Origin: Actinoallomurus bryophytorum | GTDB taxonomy: Bacteria > Actinomycetota > Actinomycetes > Streptosporangiales > Streptosporangiaceae | Assembly: GCF_006716425.1 (NCBI RefSeq) | Contig: NZ_VFOZ01000001.1 | Span: 1,488,001 to 1,552,000, forward strand | DNA: 64,000 nucleotides | Direction of reading: 5' to 3' | Shown here: one piece after another, positions 16,616 to 26,121 of the stretch | Numbering within the stretch: the stretch's first letter is position 1 | How the letters are laid out: each line of letters starts with the position of its first letter | Position numbers and translations under genes: made by a program | The notes under the pieces: model-generated | Databases searched by the model: none | Told to the model about the DNA's origin: nothing | The model's input: the letters and a program-made list of their open reading frames with translations, nothing else

Positions 16616-17305
16616 GTGCCGCGTGAACACATCTTGATCGTGGAGGATGACGCCGTCATCGGCTCGGAGCTACTCAAGGCCCTGTCCGCGACCGGCTACG
16701 AGGTGAGCCTGGCCCGTGACGGGCAGGACGGGCTGGCGCACGCGCGTGCGGATCCGCCGGATCTCGTCCTTCTCGACCTCGGGCTGCCCGACATCGAGGG
16801 TGTCGACCTGTGCCGCCGGCTGCGCGCCGTCCTGCCCCAGGCCGTGATCGTCGTGCTCACCGCCCGTACCGAGGAGTTCGAGGTCGTGGTGGCGCTGGAC
16901 GCCGGGGCCGACGACTATCTCACCAAGCCGTTCCGGCTGACCGAGCTCGTCGCGCGGCTGCGCGCCCATCTGCGGCGCCAGGGCGCGCCGCCGGGTGAGA
17001 ACGTCCTCACGGTGGGCCAGGTCCGGCTCGACGTGCCGGCGCGCCGGGTACACGCGGGCGAGGCCGAGGTGCCGCTGCGGCCGAAGGAGTTCGACCTGCT
17101 GACGGCGCTGGTGACGCGTGCGGGCGAGGTCGTCACCCGCGAGCAGCTCATGGACGAGGTCTGGGACGAGAACTGGTTCGGCCCGACCAAGACTCTTGAC
17201 GTGCACGTCTCCGCTCTGCGGCGGAAGCTCGGGGCATATGCGCATATCACCACCTTGCGCGGGCGCGGCTATCGGTATGAACGCGACGCGGCGAGAGGGG
17301 GGTGA
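16616..17305 (+). CDS. OmpR/PhoB-type response regulator
   Basis: A 229-residue regulator with receiver residues D11, D12, the phospho-acceptor D54 in LVLLDLGLPD and the lysine of DDYLTKPFRL, followed by the OmpR winged helix (LRPKEFDLLTALV ... VSALRRKLG ... LRGRGYRYE). The GTG at 16616 with AGGA upstream was preferred to an ATG at 16577, which has no ribosome site and adds unrelated residues. The only likely sensor is the histidine kinase at 17323-18606, which is convergent and not in an operon. The divergent teichoic-acid gene at 16522 is the nearest candidate target. Confidence 0.9.
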   Translation: MPREHILIVEDDAVIGSELLKALSATGYEVSLARDGQDGLAHARADPPDLVLLDLGLPDIEGVDLCRRLRAVLPQAVIVVLTARTEEFEVVVALDAGADDYLTKPFRLTELVARLRAHLRRQGAPPGENVLTVGQVRLDVPARRVHAGEAEVPLRPKEFDLLTALVTRAGEVVTREQLMDEVWDENWFGPTKTLDVHVSALRRKLGAYAHITTLRGRGYRYERDAARGG

Positions 17306-17322
17306 ACGGGCCGGGCCGATGA

Positions 17323-18606
17323 CTAATCGCGGCTACCGTATCCACCCGCTGGCAAAAGAACGCTAAACGTAGGGGGTGAAGAACGCCGGATAATGAGGCG
17401 TCCCCCCTCCGCTTCGGCAAGTGAGCGAGCGAGGGCGAGCCCGATGCCATGGCCGTCCGCGGGAGCGCGGAAGACGTCCGTGCCGTCGGGGATCCCCGGT
17501 CCCGTGTCCGTGACGTCGATGGCCAGGCCGTTGCCGAGGTCGATCACGGACACCGTGACCGGCGGGCGGCCGTGGGTGACCGCGTTGTCCAGCAGGACGT
17601 GCAGGATCTGGCGTACGGCGGTGAGCGAGGCGCGTACCTCCGGCAACCTGTCCGGGACGCGCACGTCCACGTCCGTACGGGCCCGGACCTCGTCGAGCAG
17701 GGCGGTCACGTCGAGGACGCCACGGTCACCGGCGCTGCCACGCGAGAGCCGGACCAGATCCTCGATGATCTCTTGAAGATGCTCGCCGCGCTCCAGGGCG
17801 GTGCGGATCACCGCTCGTTGATCGTCCTCCTCCAGGCCCGCCTCCAGCCCCAGCAGCAGGCCGGTCAGCGGAGTGCGCAGCTGGTGGGACACGTGCGCGC
17901 TGAAGGCACGCTCCCGGTCGAGGACGTCACCGAGCCGCCGGGCGGTCGCCTCCAGGGCACGGCTCGCGGCGTCGGCCTCCCGGACGCCGACCGTCCGCGC
18001 CCGGATGCTGAAGTCGCCGTCGCCGAGGGCCTGCGCGTCCGTGGTCAGCCGTTCGAGCGGGGCGGCGAGGCGTACCGCCTGACGCCGCGCGACCACCGCG
18101 GCCAGTCCGATGACGAGAACGGCGAGTCCCGCCATGAGGAGCCAGGACCGCTCGGCCCTGGCGGTGACGTCGTCGTACGGCGTCGCCACCCGGATCACCG
18201 CGACGATGGACTCGTCGGAGGGCACCGGCGCGGACACGGTCAGCAGGCCGTGCTCGACCGCCTCGTGGACGTGGCCGTCACCCGCTCGGCCGGCGACCGG
18301 CGAGTTCCCCGGCCCGCGGCCGGTGACGCGCCGGCCTTGCAGGGTGTAGACGCCGACGCTCAGGCGCCGCGACATGCGGGTGACGAGCGGCACCGGCTTC
18401 GGGTGCTGCGCGATCGAGTCGGGGACGGCGGCCGAGATGCGGGTCGCGTCGCGTTCTAGGGACACGATCGTCTCGTCGCGGTACAGCCGTTGCAGGACGA
18501 CCGCCAGCGGGATCGCGAACAGCACGACCGCCGCGGCGGCCACGCCGACGATCGCGACCAGCACGCGGCGGCGCAGAGGACGGCCGGCCGGGAGGTTACC
18601 GGTCAT
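17323..18606 (-). CDS. Sensor histidine kinase
   Basis: The 427-residue membrane kinase has TM1 at about 13-37, an extracytoplasmic sensor of about 115 residues, TM2 at about 156-175, HAMP (VARRQAVRLAAPLERL), the H-box SHQLRTPLTGLL near 245, an N-box (LHVLLDNAVTHG) and the G-boxes VTDTGPGIPDG and GHGIGLALARSL. The sensor region has no known motif. It is convergent with the response regulator, 17 bases end to end, so the pair must be expressed from separate promoters. A role in envelope stress is suggested by the flanking teichoic-acid and LCP genes. Confidence 0.9.
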   Translation of the reverse strand: MTGNLPAGRPLRRRVLVAIVGVAAAAVVLFAIPLAVVLQRLYRDETIVSLERDATRISAAVPDSIAQHPKPVPLVTRMSRRLSVGVYTLQGRRVTGRGPGNSPVAGRAGDGHVHEAVEHGLLTVSAPVPSDESIVAVIRVATPYDDVTARAERSWLLMAGLAVLVIGLAAVVARRQAVRLAAPLERLTTDAQALGDGDFSIRARTVGVREADAASRALEATARRLGDVLDRERAFSAHVSHQLRTPLTGLLLGLEAGLEEDDQRAVIRTALERGEHLQEIIEDLVRLSRGSAGDRGVLDVTALLDEVRARTDVDVRVPDRLPEVRASLTAVRQILHVLLDNAVTHGRPPVTVSVIDLGNGLAIDVTDTGPGIPDGTDVFRAPADGHGIGLALARSLAEAEGGRLIIRRSSPPTFSVLLPAGGYGSRD

Positions 18607-18647
18607 TCAGACATTCTGCCCCGCCCGGCCGGGTGACCGTGACGCCT

Positions 18648-20162
18648 CTATTTACAGATGTTCTTCAGCGACTGGCCGCCGGCGGTACCGGTCGCCGGTT
18701 TCCTGCTGGCGCTGGTGGTGGTACGCCTCGTGGTGGGTGTCGCGGCCGGGGTGCTCGCCGCGGGCGGCGGTGGCGGAGCCACGCTCTTGGCGATGGCCCT
18801 TTGGGTCGCCCTGTGCATGACACTCAGCACCGGCTCGTACACGTGGAAACCGGGCAGCTTGCCGGGGTTGAACGGCAGGCTCTGGATGTCGGCGCCGTGC
18901 TTGACCGTGCCGGACAGTTTGACCAGGGCGGGCAGGAGTGCCGCCGGGATGTTGGTGGAGATGGTGCTCTTGGCGGCGTTGGCCAGCTTCTGGAAGTTGG
19001 CGACGACCTTCTGCGGGTCGGCTTGGTCCGCGATGTCCTTCATCAGGCACTTCTGCCGGTCCATGCGGTGGAAGTCGTCGTCGGCGTCGCGGGAGCGGCC
19101 GTACCAGAGGGCCTTCTCACCGTCCAGGTGGTGCGTACCGGCCCTGAGAACGCCTGTCGGCGGACGCGTCTGGACGCCGTTGACGATCTCACCGCCGATC
19201 GGCAGGTCCTTTTCGACGTGCACCGTGACGCCGCCCATGGCGTTGACGATGTCCTTGAACCCGTCGAGGTTGACCAGGACGTAATAGTCGATCTTGAGGC
19301 CGAGCAGGTAGCCGATGACGTTCTCGACCATGTGCGGGCCGCGTCTGCCCCTCGGGTATCCGCCGGGTACGAGCTCGGGGTGGTCCTCGCCCTGGATGTA
19401 CAGCTCGTTGAGCAGTCCCACGCTGCCGGGGTGCTGGGGGTCCGGGGCGTCGCCGGTGTAGCCGTAGGGCCACTTGGACCGCAGGTTCGGCGGCACGGGG
19501 AACTTCTGCAGGCTCCGCGGCAGGCTGAGCAGGACGGTGTTGCCGGTCTTGGTGTCGATGCTGGCGACCGTCATGCTGTCGGTTCGGATGCCCTTACGGT
19601 CCTTACCGCCGTCACCGCCGAGCAGCAGGATGTTGACGCGCGGCCTGTTCTTCCACGGGTCGGACGCGTTCACCGCGGCGCCGCCCTTGTCACCGGAGAA
19701 GATGCTCGAGAGCGTGTCCCGCAGGACGTACGTCGCGTTCGCCGCGTACACCAGTGGCGTGCACACCATCAGCGCCATGATCACCACGAGCGCGCCGGAG
19801 GTGACCCGCATCGCGGTCGGCAGACCGGGAGGCCGCAGGATCTGGAACGAGCGAATGACGATCAACGCCCACACCACCGCGAGCACGAGAATGCCCGCGA
19901 TGATCACATTCAGCCAGAAACCCTGGACGACCATCTGCTTGAGACGATCCTGGAACGCCAGCGCCGCCGTGGCAGTGCCGAAGATCAGCACCGCCAGCAG
20001 CCCCATGAGACTGAAGCCCACGGCACGCCGGCCCGCCGTGACGTGCGCGACACCCCACACGAACGACGATGCCACCGTGAGTCCCAGGGCACGCCAGAGT
20101 CCGGCGACCGGGATCGGCTCGCGGCCGTTCACCGCCCGGCCTCCATACTGACGTGGTGCCAT
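18648..20162 (-). CDS. LytR-CpsA-Psr (LCP) family glycopolymer ligase, first copy
   Basis: This 504-residue protein has several membrane segments before the LCP domain (LGLTVASSFVWGVAHVT, VGFSLMGLLAVLIF, LNVIIAGILVLAVVW, SGALVVIMALMVC), so it is longer than the usual single-TM LCP. The catalytic domain starts at NILLLGGDGGKDRKGIRTDSM, followed by LLSLPRSLQ and the RSRDADDDFHRMDRQKCLM Arg/Asp motif for polyprenyl-pyrophosphate binding. It should attach teichoic acid or arabinogalactan-like polymer to peptidoglycan outside the membrane. A Pro/Thr-rich tail ends in NICK. RBS AGGAG precedes the ATG. It is a tandem paralogue of the gene at 20412-21926. Confidence 0.9.
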   Translation of the reverse strand: MAPRQYGGRAVNGREPIPVAGLWRALGLTVASSFVWGVAHVTAGRRAVGFSLMGLLAVLIFGTATAALAFQDRLKQMVVQGFWLNVIIAGILVLAVVWALIVIRSFQILRPPGLPTAMRVTSGALVVIMALMVCTPLVYAANATYVLRDTLSSIFSGDKGGAAVNASDPWKNRPRVNILLLGGDGGKDRKGIRTDSMTVASIDTKTGNTVLLSLPRSLQKFPVPPNLRSKWPYGYTGDAPDPQHPGSVGLLNELYIQGEDHPELVPGGYPRGRRGPHMVENVIGYLLGLKIDYYVLVNLDGFKDIVNAMGGVTVHVEKDLPIGGEIVNGVQTRPPTGVLRAGTHHLDGEKALWYGRSRDADDDFHRMDRQKCLMKDIADQADPQKVVANFQKLANAAKSTISTNIPAALLPALVKLSGTVKHGADIQSLPFNPGKLPGFHVYEPVLSVMHRATQRAIAKSVAPPPPPAASTPAATPTTRRTTTSASRKPATGTAGGQSLKNICK

Positions 20163-20411
20163 GAAGTCTCCTGATCCTCTGCTCGTGGCGGCGCTTCACG
20201 CCCCCGATGAGGACGGCCTGCCACACAGTGCGGTGTGCAAAGTGTTCGAATAGACGCGGTCAGCAACCCTAGGCAATGACTGGTGGATCCTACCGCACGT
20301 ATGACCCCACCTGCCTCGATTGCCCGGTAAGGACCAGTCCTTGCGTGAATCCCGTTGAAAAGAAACACCAAAGGACTACCAAGGGGTCGGCACATAATTC
20401 AAAAGGGCCTT

Positions 20412-21926
20412 TCACCCGCAGGCCGTCGCCAACGAGACCGCCTTGCTCTTCCGCTGGTCAGGACTTGCCGACGGACTCCCGGAAGGGTCGGCGCTCCCAC
20501 TCGGGTCCGCCGAAGCCCCAGGATCGGCCGACGCTCCCGGACTGGGCGGTGGCGTCTGTCCCGCGCTCTCGCTGGCCGCGATCGCCTTGGCCGCCGCCTG
20601 CCGCATCACCGCGACGTCCGGCCGGACGACATGGAACTGCGGCGGCACGTACATCAGGCTGCTCACCTGGGCGCCCTGCTTCATCGTCCCGGACAGCTTG
20701 ACCAGTGGCGGCAGCATCGACGCAGGGATGTTCGTGGAGATCGTCTTCTTCGCCGCCTTGGCCAGCTTCTGGAAGCTCGTCAGCACCTTCTGCGGGTCGG
20801 CCTGTTCGGCGACGTCCTTCATCAGGCACTTCTGCCGGCCCATCCGGACGAAGTCGCTGCTCGACGTGCGCGAGCGTCCGAACCACAGGGCCTGTTTGCC
20901 TTTCAGCTTCCGGTTTCCGGCCTTCAGTACTCCCGTGGGCGCGCTTCCGTCCTCGGGGCCGCCGTAGGGGATGTCCTGGGCGATGTGGACCTTGACCCCG
21001 CCCATCGCGTCGATGATGTCGGCGAAACCGAACAGGTTGACCAGGACGTAGTAGTCGATGGGCTGGCCGATGAGGTAGGAGATCTCCTCGCGCACCAGCT
21101 CGGGCCCGCGTCGCCCCTTGTCGAAGCCGGGTACGAGCGACTTGTCGTCCTCGCCGTCCTGGAACAGCTCGTTCAGCAGGCCCTCGTCGCCGGGCGACAC
21201 TCCCGTGAACCCGTACGGCCACCGCTTGCGCAGCCGCGGGATCACCGTGAAGTGCTGCAGGTTGCGCGGCAGGCTGATCAGGACGGTGTCGCCGGTCTTG
21301 GTGTCGATGCTCGCGACCGTCATGCTGTCGGTACGGATCCCGACGCGGTCGCCTGCGCCGTCCCCGCCCAGCAGCAGGATGTTGACGCGCGGCTTGTCCT
21401 GCCACGGGTCCGCGACGTTGACGACCGCAGGGGGCGCCGCGTCGTCGCCGTGGAAGATCGTGCCGATCGTGTCGCGCAGCGTGTAGGTGTCGCGGGCCGC
21501 CCACACGAGCGGCGTGCACACTCCCATGACGAGCACGAGGACCATGCCGACGGCGAGCACCCTCGACGCGCCGCCCAGTCCGCGCGGCCGGACGACCAGG
21601 TAGGACCGGACCACGATGGCGGCCCACAGGAGCGCCAGCACGAGGATGCCGATGGTGATGCCGGCCAGCCAGTCGCGCTGGACGGCGACCTGCTGGAGAT
21701 CGTCGCGGAAGTCCAGCACGACGACGATGGCGCCGCCGAGCAGGAGGGCGAGCAGGGCCATGAGGAGGAGGCCGGCGACACGGCGGCCGGCCACCAGATG
21801 GGCGACACCCCAGATGACCGCCGAGGCGGCGGTCAGGCCGAGGGCATGCCAGAGCGAACCCCCCGGCTCATGACCAGGCTCGTCGTCCTGGTCGTCCCCG
21901 GCGGAGGCGCCCACACTCTGCCCCAT
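20412..21926 (-). CDS. LCP family glycopolymer ligase, second copy
   Basis: A paralogue of the preceding protein with the same 504-residue length and architecture: an acidic N-terminus, four hydrophobic helices, then NILLLGGDGAGDRVGIRTDSM, LISLPRNLQHF, RSRTSSSDFVRMGRQKCLM and a Ser/Pro-rich tail. The ATG at 21926 (AGGAG upstream) was chosen over an in-frame ATG ten codons before. The pair is separated by 249 bases, so each may have its own promoter. Paralogous LCP enzymes usually differ in the polymer they load. Confidence 0.9.
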   Translation of the reverse strand: MGQSVGASAGDDQDDEPGHEPGGSLWHALGLTAASAVIWGVAHLVAGRRVAGLLLMALLALLLGGAIVVVLDFRDDLQQVAVQRDWLAGITIGILVLALLWAAIVVRSYLVVRPRGLGGASRVLAVGMVLVLVMGVCTPLVWAARDTYTLRDTIGTIFHGDDAAPPAVVNVADPWQDKPRVNILLLGGDGAGDRVGIRTDSMTVASIDTKTGDTVLISLPRNLQHFTVIPRLRKRWPYGFTGVSPGDEGLLNELFQDGEDDKSLVPGFDKGRRGPELVREEISYLIGQPIDYYVLVNLFGFADIIDAMGGVKVHIAQDIPYGGPEDGSAPTGVLKAGNRKLKGKQALWFGRSRTSSSDFVRMGRQKCLMKDVAEQADPQKVLTSFQKLAKAAKKTISTNIPASMLPPLVKLSGTMKQGAQVSSLMYVPPQFHVVRPDVAVMRQAAAKAIAASESAGQTPPPSPGASADPGASADPSGSADPSGSPSASPDQRKSKAVSLATACG

Positions 21927-22208
21927 ATGCACTCCTCTGTCCCGGATTGGGAGCATAGGTTCTCAACTTGTACGAGACGCGTAAAAGAACCGTCCGGATC
22001 GCGAAGTGAACGGACTGGCACGGACGGTGACAATAGCGGGTGTTCTGTGGAGGCCGTCATATGCTCCACTGACGCGAAAGTGTCACTGCTCCCCACCTGG
22101 TTTTTTGTCATCTTCTGCCCACCGTTTCGTGACCGCGGGGAGCCATCTGCGGTCCGTGGCGTTCGCGGCACGAGAGGCCGGTCTCCGTGCGGGTGCCATC
22201 ATGGCGCG

Positions 22209-24920
22209 ATGACCGCCGGTTTCTCCCTCACATGCTGGCCAGGAATGCTCCGGCCCTATCAGGTGACGGCCCTCGACCGGCTCGCGGCGGCGTGGGCGGA
22301 GGGCCGGCGGCGGGCATGGGTGGTGCTGCCGCCAGGAGCCGGCAAGACCCTCATCGGCCTGGAGGCCGCCCGGCGCCTGGACCGCCGGACCGTCGTCCTC
22401 GTGCCGAACACCGCGATCCAGGACCAGTGGATCGCGCACTGGCGAGGCTTCACCCCCGCGACCACGACGGCGGGCGCCGACCGGTCCCTCGCCGCGGACG
22501 TCACGGTGCTCACCTACCAGTCGCTCGCGATCTTCGATCCGGAGACGGAGACCGACGTGGAGGGACACACCCGCAGCCCGATGCGGCGGTTGCACGCGAA
22601 CGGACGGGAGCTCATCGACCGGCTGGCCGGCGCCGGGCCGCTCACTCTGGTGCTGGACGAATGCCACCACCTGCTCGACGTGTGGGGCCGGCTGGTCGCC
22701 GAGGTCCTCGACCGGCTGCCCGGTGCGCTCGTCCTCGGGCTCACCGGGACGCCGCCGGAGTCGCTCTCACCCGCCGAGGCGGGGCTGGTCGACACGCTGT
22801 TCGGCAGCCCGATCCTCGGCGCGTCGATCCCGGCGCTCGTACGTGAGGGGCACCTGGCGCCCTTCGCCGAACTGGCCTGGCTCACCCCGCCCACCGCCGT
22901 CGAGGCCGGCCACATCGCGGGCGAGGCCGAGCGCTTCGCCGAGCTGACCACCGGCCTCGTCACCTCGACCGACTTTCTGACCTGGCTGGACGCCAGGTTC
23001 ACCACCCGCACGGTCCCCTGGGTGCGGATCGAGAAGGACGAGCCACGGCTCGCCGCGGCGGCGCTGCGCATGCACCACGCCGGGCTGCTCGACCTGCCGG
23101 CCGGTGCCCGGCTGCGCGAGGAGCACCGGCACGCCCCGTCCGCCGAGGACTGGGTCGAGCTTCTCGATGACTATGTGACCCATGCGCTCACCGACGACGG
23201 CTTGCGGGAGGCGATCCGGCGTGCGCTGCCCGCGGTCGGCTACCGGCTCACCCGGCGCGGGATCAGGGCGGCGCAGTCCCCGGTGGACCGGGTGCTGGCC
23301 CGCAGCGCCGCCAAGACGTACGCGACCGTGGAGATCACCGCCGCCGAGGACACCGCGCTCGGGGAGCGGCTGCGCGCCCTCGTGCTGTGCGACCACGAAC
23401 GCGCGGGTGTCCGCCTGCCCGCGCTCCTGCGCGGGGTGCTCGAGCCGGAGGCCGGCTCGGCCTGGCTGGTCCTCGGCAACCTCGTCGCCGACGAACGTAC
23501 CCGCGCGCTCGACCCGATGCTCGTCACCGGAAAGACCGTCGCCGCCGGGCCGGACACGGCACGGGCGTTCGTGGCCTGGGCCGGGCGGCCGGAGCTGTCG
23601 ATCACCTTCGACGACGGGCTCTGCGTGATCGGCGGCCCCTGGTCGCCGCGTACGTGGGTCGCCCTGGTCACGGCGTTCTTCGAGGAGGGACGCTGCCGGG
23701 TTCTGGTCGGCACCCGCGCGCTCCTGGGCGAGGGCTGGGACGCGCGCGGCGTCAACGTGCTGGTCGACCTCACCGCGGCCGCGACCACGACGTCCGTCGT
23801 GCAGACGCGCGGGCGGGCGCTGCGGCTCGACCCGTCCTGGCCGGAGAAGGTGGCGAACGTCTGGACGGTCGTCTGCGTCACGGACCGGCACCCCAAGGGC
23901 TCCGCGGACTGGCAGCGGTTCGTCCGCAAGCATCGGGGGTATCTGGCCGCCGCTCCGGATGGGGAGATCGTGTCGGGCGTGGCGCACGTGGACGCCGCGT
24001 TCTCGCCGTACGCCCCGCCGCCGGTCGCGAGCCTGGACGCGGTGAACGTCGCGATGGGCGAGCGTGCGGCGGCACGCGAGGAGACCCGTACGGCGTGGCG
24101 GCTCGGCACCGGCTTCCGCGACGAGCTCGTGCACACTCTCCGGGTACGACCGGTCCGTACTCTCACGCCCACCTTCGTTCCGGCCGGTCCGTCGGAGCCG
24201 CCCGCGGTGGTCCCCGCCGCCGCCTGCGCCCAGCCGGTACCGTCCCCGCCGGCCGGTGCCCGCGTGGTCTCCACGCTGATCGGTGCCGGGGTCCTTTTTT
24301 CGGCACTGGCCGTCCTGACCTGGGTCTCTGTCCTGCTGGGCGGCCCTCTGCTCCTCGCCGGCGGCGCCCTGGCCGTACGCCGCGACCGTACGCTGCGGCG
24401 GGCCGGGCGGCTGCTCGCAGGCGCCGTCGGTGACCCGCCGCTCCTGTGGTTCGCCTGTGCCGTCGCGGACGGGCTGCGGGCGTCCGGGCTGTCACCGCGG
24501 GGAGCCGAGGGTGTGGTGACCCGCGTCGAGCCGGATGGGTCGTACCGTCTTTCGCTCGCCGATGTCGACGCCGAGACGTCGCGGCGGTTCGCCCTCGCCC
24601 TGGACGAGGTGCTCTCCCCCATCGCCTCGCCGCGCTACCTGGTCTCGCGGTACGTGCTGCGGCCCGCTCCCGTACGGGCACGGGCGCGCGCATGGCTCGC
24701 GGGTACGGCCGTGGCGGACGGCGTGGTGTACCACGCGGTCCCGGCGGCGCTGGGCCAGAACCGCGGCCGCGCGACGGCCTTCGCCACGGCGTGGAACACC
24801 TGGGTGTCGGCCGGAGAGCCGGTCTACGCGAACACCCCGGAGGGCGAAGGCGTCCTCGCGACCCACCGCGGTGAGGACCCGCTGGCGGCCACGACCGTGC
24901 TGCGCGTGGCCTGGGACTGA
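22209..24920 (+). CDS. SF2 DEAD/DEAH helicase with two membrane-like segments in the C-terminal half
   Basis: A 903-residue protein. The helicase core (residues 1-600) has the Q-like RPYQVTALDRL, Walker A PPGAGKT (about 43-49), the DECH box in LVLDECHHLL, motif III LTGTPP, motif V-like LLGEGWDARGVNVLVDLTAAAT and motif VI TRGRALRLDP. After a linker comes a stretch of about 40 hydrophobic residues (about 687-725: VVSTLIGAGVLFSALAVL) that looks like two helices, followed by a C-terminal alpha/beta region of ~170 residues of unknown function. A very long open frame upstream is antisense to the LCP gene and has no start signal; ATG at 22209 begins the helicase fold. No operon partner is adjacent. 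Confidence 0.78.
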   Translation: MTAGFSLTCWPGMLRPYQVTALDRLAAAWAEGRRRAWVVLPPGAGKTLIGLEAARRLDRRTVVLVPNTAIQDQWIAHWRGFTPATTTAGADRSLAADVTVLTYQSLAIFDPETETDVEGHTRSPMRRLHANGRELIDRLAGAGPLTLVLDECHHLLDVWGRLVAEVLDRLPGALVLGLTGTPPESLSPAEAGLVDTLFGSPILGASIPALVREGHLAPFAELAWLTPPTAVEAGHIAGEAERFAELTTGLVTSTDFLTWLDARFTTRTVPWVRIEKDEPRLAAAALRMHHAGLLDLPAGARLREEHRHAPSAEDWVELLDDYVTHALTDDGLREAIRRALPAVGYRLTRRGIRAAQSPVDRVLARSAAKTYATVEITAAEDTALGERLRALVLCDHERAGVRLPALLRGVLEPEAGSAWLVLGNLVADERTRALDPMLVTGKTVAAGPDTARAFVAWAGRPELSITFDDGLCVIGGPWSPRTWVALVTAFFEEGRCRVLVGTRALLGEGWDARGVNVLVDLTAAATTTSVVQTRGRALRLDPSWPEKVANVWTVVCVTDRHPKGSADWQRFVRKHRGYLAAAPDGEIVSGVAHVDAAFSPYAPPPVASLDAVNVAMGERAAAREETRTAWRLGTGFRDELVHTLRVRPVRTLTPTFVPAGPSEPPAVVPAAACAQPVPSPPAGARVVSTLIGAGVLFSALAVLTWVSVLLGGPLLLAGGALAVRRDRTLRRAGRLLAGAVGDPPLLWFACAVADGLRASGLSPRGAEGVVTRVEPDGSYRLSLADVDAETSRRFALALDEVLSPIASPRYLVSRYVLRPAPVRARARAWLAGTAVADGVVYHAVPAALGQNRGRATAFATAWNTWVSAGEPVYANTPEGEGVLATHRGEDPLAATTVLRVAWD

Positions 24921-24927
24921 GCGCCGA

Positions 24928-25953
24928 TCAATATTTGAGAAGGGTGGCCTTGGCCAGGCAGCCCTGGACGGTCACCGGCTCCTCGCCGTCGTTGTAGACG
25001 CGCAGCCGTAGCCGGTTGGTGGCGTCGACGCCGAACTGACCGCCGAGCTGGTCCCGGATCACCCCGGTCTCGTCGGCGATGTAGGTGAGGCGCCACGCGT
25101 CGTCGATGAAGGTCCCGTCGTCGGTGACCCGCGTCCAGGACACGTCGAGCGTCGTGCCGGGGACGAGACCGTGCAGCTCGAAGATCGCGTCGGCGGTCAC
25201 CCAGTACGCCGCCGGCGCGATCACCACGGACGCGCCGTCCTCGCCGTGCAGCCCGTGCTTGTCGGTGTACTCGATGGTGAACTTGACGTCGGTGGTCGTG
25301 CCGGCGTCGATGACCTGCGTGCCGTCCGTGCCGAGGCTGGAGACCAGAGCCACGTCGTCCTCTCCTTCTGGCGTGGCACCGATGCGCCACTGGCCGTAGT
25401 CGTCCTTCGTGGCCCGGTCGTAGTCGACGCCGACGCCACCGAGGGTGTGGCCGTTGGAGTACTGCTGAAGCTGCGCGCCACCGGCCCACTTGCCACCGGA
25501 CCAGGCATAGGTCTGCCATCCCCACACGGCGTGACCGCCGTCCAGGGCCCGCTTCACCGGCCCGTAGCCGCCGTAGATCCCCACCTGTTCCCTGCCGAGC
25601 ACGCTCGCGGCGCCGTCGAGGTAGTTGTTGATCGCGCCCTGCTGCCCGGAAGAGGCGTCCCAGTCGACGGCGAAGTAGACGGGCCGCCCGGTGGGCATCC
25701 CACAGGCGTTCGCCTGCGCACGCGCGTCGGCCGCGTCGGCCGCCCCGGCCGCGCGCCCGTCGAGCGCCCGCTTGGCCGTGGTCTCCCAGACGACGACGAT
25801 CCAGATCCCGGCGTCGGTGAGCTTGCGCGCCTCCTGCCCGGTGAGGTTCTTGCTGGGGCTGTGCGACAGGTACCGGCAGACGAACTTGACGCCGGCGGAC
25901 TTGAGGGCGGCCATGCTCGGCCTCCCGAAGGCGTAGTCGACCCCCTCAGGCAC
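24928..25953 (-). CDS. DUF1906 glycoside-hydrolase-like protein with a C-terminal beta domain
   Basis: A 341-residue protein. Residues 1-205 match the Rv2525c-like DUF1906 TIM-barrel (GVDYAFGRPSMAALKSAGVKFVCRYL, GRPVYFAVDWD, GIYGGYGPVKRAL, WQTYAWSGG, QYSNGHTLGGVGVDYDR), the acidic residues of which resemble lysozyme-like hydrolases. Residues 215-341 form a beta-rich region with no named match. The GTG at 25953 begins the domain itself, so no signal peptide is seen. The protein may be cytoplasmic, or the true start may be missed. It is convergent with the helicase, 8 bases apart. Confidence 0.75.
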   Translation of the reverse strand: MPEGVDYAFGRPSMAALKSAGVKFVCRYLSHSPSKNLTGQEARKLTDAGIWIVVVWETTAKRALDGRAAGAADAADARAQANACGMPTGRPVYFAVDWDASSGQQGAINNYLDGAASVLGREQVGIYGGYGPVKRALDGGHAVWGWQTYAWSGGKWAGGAQLQQYSNGHTLGGVGVDYDRATKDDYGQWRIGATPEGEDDVALVSSLGTDGTQVIDAGTTTDVKFTIEYTDKHGLHGEDGASVVIAPAAYWVTADAIFELHGLVPGTTLDVSWTRVTDDGTFIDDAWRLTYIADETGVIRDQLGGQFGVDATNRLRLRVYNDGEEPVTVQGCLAKATLLKY

Positions 25954-26121
25954 CCCCGTTCACCAACGGAAGATCGTAGGTCGCGGCACCTGGGTCCACG
26001 GGCGGCTCATCGCCGGGAGGCGGTCGGTCCATCATGATCTACATTTTTGCCTCTTTTGCCCGCTTTACTCGCCGATGCGGGCATCCGCTCCCGGCACTGC
26101 CCGGCACCGGTAATCCAGGCC

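Noticed and set aside
20355-22208. Upstream extension of the helicase as a 1521-residue protein
   Set aside because: The extension is antisense to the second LCP gene over its whole length, has no domain and no ribosome site; ATG 22209 begins the helicase.
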